Origin: Pedobacter sp. Leaf194 | GTDB taxonomy: Bacteria; Bacteroidota; Bacteroidia; Sphingobacteriales; Sphingobacteriaceae | Length of the DNA stretch: 64,000 bases | NCBI RefSeq assembly: GCF_001423945.1 | Contig: NZ_LMPU01000008.1 | Location: forward strand, 248,001 to 312,000 | Direction: 5' to 3' | Shown: piece by piece, positions 44,311 to 53,456 of the stretch | Position numbering within the stretch: position 1 is the first letter of the stretch | How the letters are laid out: the number at the start of each line of letters is the position of its first letter | Program-made: the position numbers and the translations under genes | Notes under the pieces: model-generated | Told to the model about the DNA's origin: nothing | Seen by the model: only the letters and a program-made list of their open reading frames with translations | The model's database searches: none

Positions 44311-44939
44311 TTTTGCTTTAATGCCTTCCACTCCGGGTGCAAAGTTAAATACGTAGCGTTAATCGGTTGGTTTGCTGGATGAACGGTGAGGGCAACACTC
44401 TTGCCGCTCAGAAACTCGATGCCAATTCCATCCTGTTTAGAATCGAAAACCGTTACTGTGTCTTTTTGTTCGTTTAAATAAGCGGAAACCTTCTCCATCC
44501 CTGGGAACGTTTGTTTTGTTTCCGATTCTGCCATTCCAATCCGATAACCATCCTGGGTTTTATATTCAGCAGATGTAATTCTGATTTGTTTAACAGCTTT
44601 GACACGCATGCTTGTATCACGGTAAGCCGAATAAATTGCTATTTCTTCTTTTTGTTTAATTGAAGAATCAGTACGATACCAAATTCCCCAGGCCTTTCCC
44701 ATTGCCGCATCGCTAACGTCCGGCTTTCCGAGCATTTTACCCACTATTTCCACATCTTCGCCCAATGAAATGTCGCCCACCGAACGCCCGGGAACGATGA
44801 GAAAACGGGAATCAACGATTTTACCTGGGCCAGATTCAATGCTCGCTACGGAATCACTTTTGTGTTGAGAATTTTGAGACGACTGGCAAGCAACTAAACT
44901 GGTGCTTAAGAGCAGGATGGCGATTTTCATAGAATTCAT
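44307..44939 (-). CDS. Putative lipoprotein of unknown function
   Basis: A 210-residue protein with a lipobox (ILLLSTSLVACQSS). Either ATG 44939 or ATG 44930 gives a signal sequence. After the Cys comes a Ser-rich spacer, then a globular part (VPGRSVGDISLGEDVEIVGK, GYRIGMAESETKQTFPGMEK). I do not know the family. Probably in the outer or inner membrane, facing the periplasm. Confidence 0.7.
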   Translation of the reverse strand: MNSMKIAILLLSTSLVACQSSQNSQHKSDSVASIESGPGKIVDSRFLIVPGRSVGDISLGEDVEIVGKMLGKPDVSDAAMGKAWGIWYRTDSSIKQKEEIAIYSAYRDTSMRVKAVKQIRITSAEYKTQDGYRIGMAESETKQTFPGMEKVSAYLNEQKDTVTVFDSKQDGIGIEFLSGKSVALTVHPANQPINATYLTLHPEWKALKQK

Positions 44940-45025
44940 ACCTACTCAACAAGCTTTGATAAATTCTGTTTGAAAAAACAATGTTCCTCAAAGTTTTAGC
45001 GCTTTATTTTATAATTTTACAGCTT

Positions 45026-46711
45026 ATGGAGAATAAAACCATCGCCCGTACTTTACGCCTCTTATCGCAGTTAATGGAATTGCATGAAGAAAATCCTTTC
45101 AAAATCAAATCGATAGCAAACGCATATTTCAAAATTGATAAATTACCATTTGCATTAAAAGACAAACCGAATGATGAAATTGATAAGATTGATGGAATTG
45201 GTAAAAGTTTGGCAGCCAAAATTGTTGAGTTACTGGAAACCGGTGAACTTACGGAACTAAATGATAATATTAATAAAACACCAGATGGTGTGGTAGAAAT
45301 GCTTGGCATTAAGGGAATTGGCCCGAAAAAGATATTTATTATTTGGCGAACACTTGGCATTGAAAGCATTGGAGAACTTTATTATGCCTGTAATGAAAAC
45401 CGACTAATCGAAGCTAAAGGTTTTGGCTTAAAAACCCAGGAAGAAATTAAAAATGCGATTGAGTTTAAACTGGCGGCAAACGGAAGGTTTCTTTATGCAC
45501 AGGTTGAGGCTTTTGCAGATATGTTATATGCTCAGATTTCTGAATGGTTAAACAAAACTGAACAACAACCGCTTTTAGCTTTCGCCGGACAGTACAGGCG
45601 TGCCTGTGAGATTATCGATGAACTGGAGTTTGTGATAGGCGCTGAAAATGCATCGGACGTTAAAAACAAACTAACTTCTTTTGAGCCGCTTTCATTAATC
45701 GTTGGCGAAGATGCGTTGATTACGACAACCAATACAGGCTTAAGAATCAAGATTTTCGTGGTGGATGAAGCCGCTTTCTATTTGGAATGGTTTAAACAAA
45801 CAGGCAATAATGAACATGTAGAGGAAGTGCTAAAATTGGCCGGCCAGGGTAGTTTTGCAAGCGAAGAGGCTATTTACAGCGCAGCTGGCTTAGCGTTCAT
45901 TGAGCCCGAGTTAAGGGAGGGACTAGACGAAATTGAGCTGGCGAAAACGAATAAACTGCCAACATTAATCACCTACGAAGATTTGAAAGGCAGTTTACAT
46001 AACCATTCTACCTGGAGCGATGGTGTTCATACCCTCGAACAAATGGCTGTTTATTGTAAAGACGTTCTGAACCTGGAATATTTTGGCATCTGCGACCATT
46101 CAAAAACTGCGGTTTATGCAAAAGGGTTAAACGAACAAAGGGTTTTTGGGCAACATCAGGAAATTGACGAGCTAAATAACAAACTAGCGCCCTTCAAAAT
46201 ATTTAAAGGAATTGAAAGCGATATTTTAAGTGATGGTTCTCTAGACTATTCGGCTGACGTGCTGAAAACTTTCGACTTTGTGGTTGCATCCGTCCACAGT
46301 AATTTACGAATGGATGAATTGAAAGCAACAACGCGGTTAATAAAAGCAATAGAAAATCCTTACACAACGATTTTAGGTCACCCAACCGGCCGCTTATTGT
46401 TGAGTCGTGCAGGCTACCCCATCGATTACAGAAAGGTAATAGATGCCTGCGCTGCAAATAATGTGGTTATAGAAATTAATGCAAACCCACTTCGTTTGGA
46501 TTTAGATTGGCGCTGGCATCGCTACGCCTTGGAAAAGGGCGTTTTGCTTTCCGTAAATCCTGATGCGCACCGGACAGACGGTTTCCATGACACGCGTTAT
46601 GGAATATTAGTTGCCCGAAAAGGAGGGTTAAGCGCTACCAAATGTTTAAACGCATGCTCTCTAGTAGAAATAACCGAACATTTCGAAAAAAAGAGTATCG
46701 CTTTGCGTTAA
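45026..46711 (+). CDS. polX: Family X DNA polymerase / PHP exonuclease
   Basis: The start is the ATG at 45026 (MENKTIARTLRLLSQLMELH); an ATG 15 codons earlier would add a hydrophobic lead that does not belong. In 561 residues: helix-hairpin-helix DNA-binding modules (IDGIGKSLAAKIVELLETG, IKGIGPKKI), a divergent polymerase core, and a PHP domain with GSLHNHSTWSDGVHTL and GHPTGRLLLSR. Used in base-excision repair gap filling with 3'-5' exonuclease activity. The polymerase catalytic Asp triad is not obvious, so polymerase activity is uncertain. Confidence 0.93.
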   Translation: MENKTIARTLRLLSQLMELHEENPFKIKSIANAYFKIDKLPFALKDKPNDEIDKIDGIGKSLAAKIVELLETGELTELNDNINKTPDGVVEMLGIKGIGPKKIFIIWRTLGIESIGELYYACNENRLIEAKGFGLKTQEEIKNAIEFKLAANGRFLYAQVEAFADMLYAQISEWLNKTEQQPLLAFAGQYRRACEIIDELEFVIGAENASDVKNKLTSFEPLSLIVGEDALITTTNTGLRIKIFVVDEAAFYLEWFKQTGNNEHVEEVLKLAGQGSFASEEAIYSAAGLAFIEPELREGLDEIELAKTNKLPTLITYEDLKGSLHNHSTWSDGVHTLEQMAVYCKDVLNLEYFGICDHSKTAVYAKGLNEQRVFGQHQEIDELNNKLAPFKIFKGIESDILSDGSLDYSADVLKTFDFVVASVHSNLRMDELKATTRLIKAIENPYTTILGHPTGRLLLSRAGYPIDYRKVIDACAANNVVIEINANPLRLDLDWRWHRYALEKGVLLSVNPDAHRTDGFHDTRYGILVARKGGLSATKCLNACSLVEITEHFEKKSIALR

Positions 46712-46842
46712 CTATCTTAAGACCACGACAATACTTTTTTTAAAGATAACAGCTTTTTAAGATGATGAACGAAGACATGGGCCATCAAAGAATGTGTTCT
46801 GGCGAATTCTGCATCCCTCTGCGAAAATCTGTAGTAAAAAAC

Positions 46843-46850
46843 TAACTTTG
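46843..46850 (+). promoter_or_regulatory. -7 box close to the DUF4254 start codon
   Basis: TAACTTTG matches TAnnTTTG and ends 4 bases before ATG 46855, so the message would be leaderless. No -33 TTG at the usual spacing. Confidence 0.5.
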
Positions 46851-46854
46851 CCCC

Positions 46855-47457
46855 ATGATAAGTGAAATTGCCAACCGCATATTTAATCAAGTAATTGCAG
46901 ATTATCATCAGTTTGATGAAATCGACCATCCCGTAGAAAACCCCTACGCTGCCGAAAGTTTGGAGCATCTTTTTTACCTTAAAAACTGGATTGATACCGC
47001 TCAATGGCACATGGAAGATGTAGTTCGCAATCCACAAATAGACCCGGTTGAGGGACTGAGCTGGAAGAGACGTATCGATGCTCAGAACCAGGTTCGTACG
47101 GATATGGTAGAATTCATCGACGGCTATTTCCTTAATCTTTACCAAGGAATTGTGCCTTTACCGGATGCGAAAATAAATACGGAAAGTCCGGCATGGGCAA
47201 TAGACAGGCTATCGATTTTGGCTTTGAAAATTTACCACATGCATGAAGAGGCTGAGCGGGAAAGCGCATCGCCTGAACACCGCCAGCAATGCCAAACCAA
47301 ACTCGATATTTTATTATCGCAACGCGATGACTTATCCACCAGTATAAATGAATTGCTGGCTGATATTGAGGCCGGCAAAAAATACATGAAAGTGTATAAG
47401 CAAATGAAAATGTATAACGACCCGAGCTTAAATCCGGTTTTGTATAACAAAGTTTAG
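46855..47457 (+). CDS. DUF4254 family protein
   Basis: A 200-residue helical, cytoplasmic protein with the family text HLFYLKNWIDTAQWHMEDVV, then ETDMVEF-like core and LSILALKIYHMHEEAE. DUF4254 is a Bacteroidota family of unknown function, often next to a glycosyltransferase 9 gene as here (75 bases downstream), suggesting a joint role in surface polysaccharide or LPS synthesis. Confidence 0.88.
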   Translation: MISEIANRIFNQVIADYHQFDEIDHPVENPYAAESLEHLFYLKNWIDTAQWHMEDVVRNPQIDPVEGLSWKRRIDAQNQVRTDMVEFIDGYFLNLYQGIVPLPDAKINTESPAWAIDRLSILALKIYHMHEEAERESASPEHRQQCQTKLDILLSQRDDLSTSINELLADIEAGKKYMKVYKQMKMYNDPSLNPVLYNKV

Positions 47458-47532
47458 TTACAGCGTTATTATTGCGGCGAAAGGGCAATTCCTCATAAAA
47501 CAATTTGCTACGCAAGTAAGCATAAATAAAAC

Positions 47533-48564
47533 ATGTCATCAACAGAAAAAATTATCGTTTTACGTTTTTCGGCTATGGGCGATGTGGCAATGGTGGCGAC
47601 TGTTTTAAAGGAATTTTCTGCACAAAACCCATCTGTAGAACTTGTTATGGTTAGTCGAGATGCCTTCAAACCATTTTTCGAGGGCATTGAAAACCTAACC
47701 TTCCATGCCATTTACCCAAATGCCATGCACAAAGGAATTGCCGGCCTGTACAAAATTTACCGAGAACTTCAAGAGTTTAAACCAACCGCAATTGCTGATT
47801 TACATGATAATTTGCGGAGCCGGATAATTTCTACCTTCTTTCGCTTAGCAGGAATCAAAATTAGGCGAATTGATAAAGGCAGAGCAGAAAAGAAAGCCCT
47901 GACACGATCAAAAAATAAAGCTTTTAAACCTTTGCGTAAAACTGTAGAACGTTATGCCGATGTTTTTCGAAAGTTAGGTTTTGAGGTTAATCTGAGCCAT
48001 AAGCTTAAAAAAAAGCCGAAGAAATTACCGATAGAAGCTGAGTACTTATTTAAGGATGAAACGAAAAAGAAACTGGGCATCTCCCCTTTCGCACAGCACA
48101 TTTTTAAAGTATATCCTTTAGAAAAAATGGAGAAAGTGATATCTATGTTAGCTTCTTTAGGATATGAGCTGCTAATTTTTGGAGGTGGAAAAACAGAAAC
48201 GGCAATTGCTGAACAATGGGCCAAAATTTATGCAGACACGTATAATTTAATAGGAAATTATAACTTAACCGAAGAGTTGGCAATCATTTCTAACCTGGAT
48301 TTAATGTTAAGCATGGACTCTTCAGGTATGCACATGGCTTCGTTGGTTGGTGTTCCTGTCATTTCTGTTTGGGGGCCAACTCATCCTTATGCTGGTTTTT
48401 TGGGCTACGGACAGCTCGAAAGCGATTGTATACAAATTGACCATCCAAACAGGCCAAATTCTATTTATGGAAACAAACCATGTATGTGTGGTGTTGAAGC
48501 CTGTATGGATTTGATTAATCCGGAAACGATTGTAAATAAAATTAAAGAGAAACTAAATGGCTAA
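47533..48564 (+). CDS. Glycosyltransferase family 9 (heptosyltransferase-like)
   Basis: A 343-residue GT-B enzyme: Rossmann start IIVLRFSAMGDVAMVATVLK, second domain with GGGKTETAIAEQWA, DLMLSMDSSGMHMASLVGVP and VSVWGPTHPYAGFLGY-type end. GT9 members add heptose or similar sugars to LPS core. Its end overlaps the sixA-like gene by 8 bases. Confidence 0.92.
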   Translation: MSSTEKIIVLRFSAMGDVAMVATVLKEFSAQNPSVELVMVSRDAFKPFFEGIENLTFHAIYPNAMHKGIAGLYKIYRELQEFKPTAIADLHDNLRSRIISTFFRLAGIKIRRIDKGRAEKKALTRSKNKAFKPLRKTVERYADVFRKLGFEVNLSHKLKKKPKKLPIEAEYLFKDETKKKLGISPFAQHIFKVYPLEKMEKVISMLASLGYELLIFGGGKTETAIAEQWAKIYADTYNLIGNYNLTEELAIISNLDLMLSMDSSGMHMASLVGVPVISVWGPTHPYAGFLGYGQLESDCIQIDHPNRPNSIYGNKPCMCGVEACMDLINPETIVNKIKEKLNG

Positions 48565-49054
48565 GCAGTTATTATTGGTTCGTCACGGAAAATCGGATTG
48601 GGGCGACGCAAACTTAAGGGATTTCGACAGGCCGCTTAACAAACGTGGTTTGGAAAATGCGCCTGAAATGGCAGAGCGTTTACTAAACCGGGGCTTTAAA
48701 TTCGATTTGATGGTAAGTAGCCCGGCTAAGCGAGCAAAATCTACCGCGAAGTTTTTCGCTGAGGCTTATCAATTCGATAACATTCGATATGAGGAATTAA
48801 TTTACGAGGCAAATACCACTGCGCTTTTGAAAGTTATAAACGATTTAGATGATGATGCCGAAACTGTAATCATGTTTGGACACAACCCGGGCTTTACTGA
48901 TTTGGCCAACGAATTAAGCGATGCGGAACTTTACAATATCCCTACAGCAGGAATGGTACTGATGTCTTTCCCTTTTGATTCGTGGAAGATGGTGAGCAGG
49001 GGAACCGGCGAAATGGTTTTTTTCGATTATCCAAAAAATAGCGATGAAATTTAA
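48557..49054 (+). CDS. sixA: SixA-like histidine phosphatase
   Basis: A 165-residue phosphoglycerate-mutase-fold protein with the catalytic RHGKSDWGD and second His in MFGHNPGFTDLANELS. SixA proteins dephosphorylate Hpt domains of signalling kinases or other phosphohistidines; a Hpt gene is 7 kb away (41553-41933), which may be coincidence. Overlaps the GT9 gene. Confidence 0.9.
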   Translation: MAKQLLLVRHGKSDWGDANLRDFDRPLNKRGLENAPEMAERLLNRGFKFDLMVSSPAKRAKSTAKFFAEAYQFDNIRYEELIYEANTTALLKVINDLDDDAETVIMFGHNPGFTDLANELSDAELYNIPTAGMVLMSFPFDSWKMVSRGTGEMVFFDYPKNSDEI

Positions 49055-49085
49055 GGTTATGGCACGGAAACACCGAAGAATAAAT

Positions 49086-49113
49086 CGTCATTTCGACCGA
49101 AGTGGAGAAATTC
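49086..49113. repeat. Single copy of a repeat-like word
   Basis: CGTCATTTCGACCGAAGTGG and what follows look like an intergenic repeat known from other Bacteroidota genomes, from memory. I see only one copy in this window, so it cannot be proven here. Confidence 0.3.
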
Positions 49114-49180
49114 TTTTCAGTTTTTAAAGGTTTTTCTCTGCGCTTAGATTCCAAAAATGTACATCCCTTTCTTAGATAAA

Positions 49181-49238
49181 CCTGATTGGAATGAAAAGCC
49201 CCAATTTTTCATTGGGCTTGTAATGTAAAGCAGGGCTG
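49181..49238 (+). repeat. Structured intergenic repeat, copy A
   Basis: CCTGATTGGAATGAAAAGCC ... GGGCTTGTAATGTAAAGCAG and GG. Outer arms CCTG/CAGG and inner arms GCCC-AAT/ATTGGGC can pair. Copies B (61450-61502) and C (62966-63021, minus) share the layout with changed but still complementary arms. It sits in the 381-base gap before the DUF4290 gene, which otherwise holds nothing I can support. Confidence 0.75.
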
Positions 49239-49435
49239 AAAAACCAAAAGAACCACCAACCCTTCATTTCCAAATAAAATCTAAAATCGTAACCCTAAAA
49301 TCGTAATTTTAACTATATTTGAACTTTACATAACGAAAGTCCGGCAATAGACATTTCGGTGAATTCATAACCTAATCTCCTTTGGTTATTTCATAATTCG
49401 TATCGCCGGAAGATTTTCCATTAAATTATCTGTAC

Positions 49436-50128
49436 ATGAATTTTGATTATAATACTACGCGTAGCCATTTGATTTTGTCTGAATATGGCCGCAATGTTCA
49501 AAACATGGTGAAGTATATTTGCGAATTGCCGACCATTGAAGAACGTAATAAATACGCCCAGGCGGTTATTGACCTGATGGGATTTTTGCAGCCACATTTA
49601 CGTGATGTTGCAGATTTTAAGCATAAACTTTGGGACCATTTACACATTATTTCTGGATATCAGATTGATGTGGAAAGCCCTTACCCGAAGCCTTTGCCCG
49701 AAAACGCCTTTAAAAAACCAGAGCCACTACCCTATCCTCAACAACGAATTACCTATAAACATTATGGTAAAACGGTTGAAAATTTAATTGAAAAGGCGAT
49801 GCGGGAGGAAAATCCAGAGCATAAGAAATCGATGGTTCAGGGTATTGCAAACTTCATGAAAATGGCCTACGTAACCTGGAATAAGGACAATGTGAGCGAT
49901 GATACGATTATTAAAGACTTGAAATATCTTTCTGGTGGTTTGCTATCACTTGATGAAGGTGTAAATTTGGCTAAAGTTGAATTTAGAGCCCAAAATCCTC
50001 GTCAGAGCAGTAATAACAATAGCCGGGGCCGCAATAACAACAATAACAGTAACGGAGGCAAAAACCGTCAAAACAATAATAACAACAATAACCGCGGACG
50101 AAATAACAATAATAAACCAAAATATTAA
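49436..50128 (+). CDS. DUF4290 protein with Asn/Arg-rich tail
   Basis: A 230-residue protein: the DUF4290 domain (LILSEYGRNVQNMVKYICEL to about residue 180) is a helical cytoplasmic family of Bacteroidota. The last 45 or so residues are almost only Asn, Arg, Gly, Ser and Lys in RGRNNNN-type repeats, likely disordered and able to bind RNA. It precedes murA by about 180 bases on the same strand, an arrangement I believe is common in the phylum. Confidence 0.9.
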   Translation: MNFDYNTTRSHLILSEYGRNVQNMVKYICELPTIEERNKYAQAVIDLMGFLQPHLRDVADFKHKLWDHLHIISGYQIDVESPYPKPLPENAFKKPEPLPYPQQRITYKHYGKTVENLIEKAMREENPEHKKSMVQGIANFMKMAYVTWNKDNVSDDTIIKDLKYLSGGLLSLDEGVNLAKVEFRAQNPRQSSNNNSRGRNNNNNSNGGKNRQNNNNNNNRGRNNNNKPKY

Positions 50129-50309
50129 ATTGAAAATCATCGGATAAGGCTGAAAAGTTTTAGAGCTGAGTTGATATAAGTTGGTTTAAAACCTAATCTT
50201 GAACACCTTCGCTTACACTAATTACCAGTATTTGATACTTGATTCTCTTTTTTTGATACTTAATATTTGATATTATAACTTGATCCTATCCACCAATACA
50301 AAAAAATAT

Positions 50310-51635
50310 ATGAACGCATTTGAAATAACAGGCGGAATTAAATTAAAGGGCGAAATTACTCCTCAAGGCGCCAAGAACGAAGCTTTACAGATTCTTTCGG
50401 CAGTTTTGCTTACTGAAGAAAAAATAACAATCAGCAACATACCTGACATTAAAGATGTTAATAAACTGATTGAATTGCTTGGCGATTTGGGCGTTACAGT
50501 TGAACGTATTAACAAAGACACCTATACATTCGAAGCAAAAAACATTGATTTAAACTTCTTCGAATCTGATACTTTCAAAGCTAAAGGTGGTGGTTTACGA
50601 GGTTCGATAATGATTGTTGGTCCACTTCTTGCCCGCTTCGGAAAAGCGGCAATTCCTAAACCCGGAGGTGACAAAATTGGCCGCAGAAGATTAGATACGC
50701 ATTTTATTGGTTTTGAAAAACTCGGTGCCAAATTTGTTTATGATAGCAAAAAAGCCTTTTTTAACGTTGATGCAACGAACCTTCAGGGTGCTTATATCCT
50801 TCTAGACGAGGCATCGGTAACCGGAACAGCAAATATCGTAATGGCTGCTGTTTTGGCTAAAGGAACCACAACTATTTACAACGCCGCATGCGAGCCGTAC
50901 CTGCAGCAACTTTGCAAAATGCTTAACCGCATGGGTGCAAAAATCTCCGGAATCGGATCTAATTTGCTCACTATAGAGGGCGTTACGGTTTTGGGTGGAA
51001 CCGAACACCGCATGTTGCCTGATATGATTGAGATTGGCTCTTTCATTGGTATGGCAGCGATGACAGAATCTGAAATTACAATTAAAAATGTTTGCTACGA
51101 TGAACTTGGGGTAATTCCTGAGGTTTTTAAAAAGTTGGGCATTAAGCTCGAACGCAGAGGAGATGATATTTATGTTCCTTCGCAAAAGCATTATGAAATT
51201 GATACTTTTATTGATGGTTCGATTTTAACAATTGCTGATTCGCCTTGGCCGGGCTTTACACCTGATTTATTGAGCATTGTTTTGGTTGTGGCTACTCAAG
51301 CAAAAGGAAACGTTTTAATTCATCAGAAAATGTTCGAAAGCCGATTATTCTTCGTTGATAAATTAATTGATATGGGTGCACAAATTATTCTTTGCGACCC
51401 ACACCGCGCCACCGTTAACGGAATTGATAAAAAATATAAGCTTCGCGGGATCAGCATGACCTCACCCGACATCAGGGCAGGCGTTTCGTTGCTCATTGCA
51501 GCACTTTCTGCCGAAGGTAAATCTACAATTTATAACATTGAACAAATTGAGCGTGGCTATCAAGATATTGATACGCGTTTACGTGCATTAGGAGCGCAAA
51601 TTAAGCGTGTAAATGCAGATGCACCTAGCCATTAA
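50310..51635 (+). CDS. murA: UDP-GlcNAc 1-carboxyvinyltransferase
   Basis: I chose ATG 50310 (MNAFEITGGIKLKGEITPQG); a start ten codons upstream would be unusual. The 441-residue enzyme starts peptidoglycan synthesis by joining PEP to UDP-GlcNAc. KNEAL (22-26) and the loop PKPGGDKIGRRRLDTHF are present. Position 121 is Asp where most MurA have the fosfomycin-alkylated Cys (Cys115 in E. coli), so the enzyme is predicted fosfomycin-insensitive yet active. A terminator follows. Confidence 0.95.
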   Translation: MNAFEITGGIKLKGEITPQGAKNEALQILSAVLLTEEKITISNIPDIKDVNKLIELLGDLGVTVERINKDTYTFEAKNIDLNFFESDTFKAKGGGLRGSIMIVGPLLARFGKAAIPKPGGDKIGRRRLDTHFIGFEKLGAKFVYDSKKAFFNVDATNLQGAYILLDEASVTGTANIVMAAVLAKGTTTIYNAACEPYLQQLCKMLNRMGAKISGIGSNLLTIEGVTVLGGTEHRMLPDMIEIGSFIGMAAMTESEITIKNVCYDELGVIPEVFKKLGIKLERRGDDIYVPSQKHYEIDTFIDGSILTIADSPWPGFTPDLLSIVLVVATQAKGNVLIHQKMFESRLFFVDKLIDMGAQIILCDPHRATVNGIDKKYKLRGISMTSPDIRAGVSLLIAALSAEGKSTIYNIEQIERGYQDIDTRLRALGAQIKRVNADAPSH

Positions 51636-51683
51636 GAAGGTAAAAGGCTAAAGATTAAAGATTAAAGCAAAAAAGTATAATGC

Positions 51684-51716
51684 AAAAAACGCCCGGGTAA
51701 TTCTCGGGCGTTTTTT
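51684..51716. terminator. Intrinsic terminator after murA
   Basis: AAAAAACGCCCG, a 9-base loop, CGGGCG and TTTTTT: a GC-rich stem with T-run on both strands. It ends murA transcription and may also serve the convergent synthase gene ending at 51825. Confidence 0.88.
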
Positions 51717-51824
51717 AGTTTAAATCCTCACCATTGCTAGTCAGGAAGGAATCTTGAAACATTCGCTATTATGAAAGGCCAGCGCATGCTTAGTACCTCG
51801 CAATGTCGAATGTGTTAGAAATCT

Positions 51825-53186
51825 CTAACCCGATATTGCATTTATAATATCGTACTGAGTAATAATCTCAATTTTTCCTGTTTCATCTTCAACCAAAACT
51901 GCTGAGTTTTCTTTATTGATTAGTGATGAAATTTTATCAATCGATGTATTCAAATCAACGAAAGGAAAAGTAGCGGTCATAATTTCAGAAATTGGCGCCG
52001 ATTTTAATCCCGGGTTTTCCAGTAAGGCAGAGAGAATATCGCTTTCGGCAATTTTACCCACAATCATGCCTTGTTGGGTTACTGGAATTTGCGAAATGTT
52101 CATCGACTTAATGGTGTTTATCGCCTCCAAAACAGTTTTGGTATTATCAAGGGTTACAATTTCGGTGCTTTCTTTTTTAGCTAAGATTGATTTTGCAGTA
52201 AGCTTTTCATCCTGTAAAAAACCACGTTCGCGTAACCAATCTTCATTGTACATTTTGCCCATGTAACGGCTACCATGGTCGTGAAAAATAACCACAACAA
52301 CATCATCAGGCTTTAATTTGTCTTTCAACTGTATAAGGCCACCAATTGCTGCTCCGGCAGAGTTACCAACGAAAATGCCTTCCTTACGGGCGATATCCCG
52401 GGTCATTAAAGCGGCATCTTTATCAGTCACTTTTTCAAACAAATCAATTACATCAAAATTCACATTGGCTGGCAAAAAATCTTCGCCAATACCTTCGGTG
52501 ATGTAAGGATAAATCTCGTCTTTATCAAAAATACCTGTTTCTTTGTACTTTTTAAACACTGAACCATAAGTATCAATTCCCCAAACCTGTATGTTTGGAT
52601 TTTTCTCTTTTAGGTATTTCCCTGTTCCGGAAATTGTGCCGCCGGTACCAACGCCAACAACCAGGTGTGTAATTTTCCCTTCAGTTTGTTCCCAAATTTC
52701 AGGTCCGGTTTGCTCATAATGTGCGGCAGTGTTGGCTAAATTGTCATATTGATTTGGTTTCCAGGAGTTCGGAACTTCACGTTCTAAACGGGAAGATACA
52801 GAATAATACGACCTTGGGTCTTCAGGCTCAACATTTGTTGGGCAAACAATAACCTCAGCGCCAAAAGCACGTAACGCATCAACTTTCTCCTTCGATTGCT
52901 TATCAGTTGTAGTGAAAATACATTTGTAGCCTTTAATAATTGCAGCCATCGCTAAGCCCATGCCGGTATTGCCAGATGTGCCTTCGATAATGGTTCCGCC
53001 CGGTTTTAACTTACCACTACGCTCGGCATCTTCAATCATTTTAACCGCCATACGGTCTTTAATTGAATTTCCGGGATTAGTTGTTTCTATCTTTGCCAGG
53101 ATTGTGCCCGGAACGCCTTTCGTAATTGTATTTAATTTTACCAATGGTGTATTACCAATGGTTTCTAAAATATTATTGTACCACAT
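51825..53186 (-). CDS. PLP-dependent cysteine/cystathionine beta-synthase with CBS domains
   Basis: A 453-residue enzyme. The PLP domain has the Schiff-base Lys43 in NPGNSIKDRMAVKM, EGTSGNTGMGLAMA for the phosphate and substrate, and GVGTGGTISGTGKYL. Two CBS domains follow at about 330-453 (LEAINTIKSMNISQIPVTQQ), expected to bind adenosyl ligands and control activity. It makes cystathionine or cysteine. A TAATTTTG box 4 bases before the ATG (53191-53198, minus) suggests a leaderless message. Confidence 0.92.
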   Translation of the reverse strand: MWYNNILETIGNTPLVKLNTITKGVPGTILAKIETTNPGNSIKDRMAVKMIEDAERSGKLKPGGTIIEGTSGNTGMGLAMAAIIKGYKCIFTTTDKQSKEKVDALRAFGAEVIVCPTNVEPEDPRSYYSVSSRLEREVPNSWKPNQYDNLANTAAHYEQTGPEIWEQTEGKITHLVVGVGTGGTISGTGKYLKEKNPNIQVWGIDTYGSVFKKYKETGIFDKDEIYPYITEGIGEDFLPANVNFDVIDLFEKVTDKDAALMTRDIARKEGIFVGNSAGAAIGGLIQLKDKLKPDDVVVVIFHDHGSRYMGKMYNEDWLRERGFLQDEKLTAKSILAKKESTEIVTLDNTKTVLEAINTIKSMNISQIPVTQQGMIVGKIAESDILSALLENPGLKSAPISEIMTATFPFVDLNTSIDKISSLINKENSAVLVEDETGKIEIITQYDIINAISG

Positions 53187-53456
53187 GATGCAAAATTACG
53201 CAAAGGCATTAACTATTTTATAATCAATATTTTATTCGAAACAAAATTTTATATATTATAAATATTTAGAATTATATTCCTTAATCTATCAAAATGATAG
53301 GGCTTATAGATTGATAATTGGGTGTGCAGCGATCTTTTTGAAGTTGCTGATATCACAGCGCTTTTAGCTGAGTTTATCTAGATATGTCAAAACACCATAG
53401 ATGGAAAATCCAAGTTTAGACCGAAAGAGTTATGGCCTGTCAAAGTTGAAAAAATG

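Noticed and set aside
49946..50140. Minus-strand frame opposite the Asn/Arg-rich tail, giving a hydrophobic Val/Ile-rich product
   Set aside because: It is the mirror image of AAT/AAC repeats in the DUF4290 gene.
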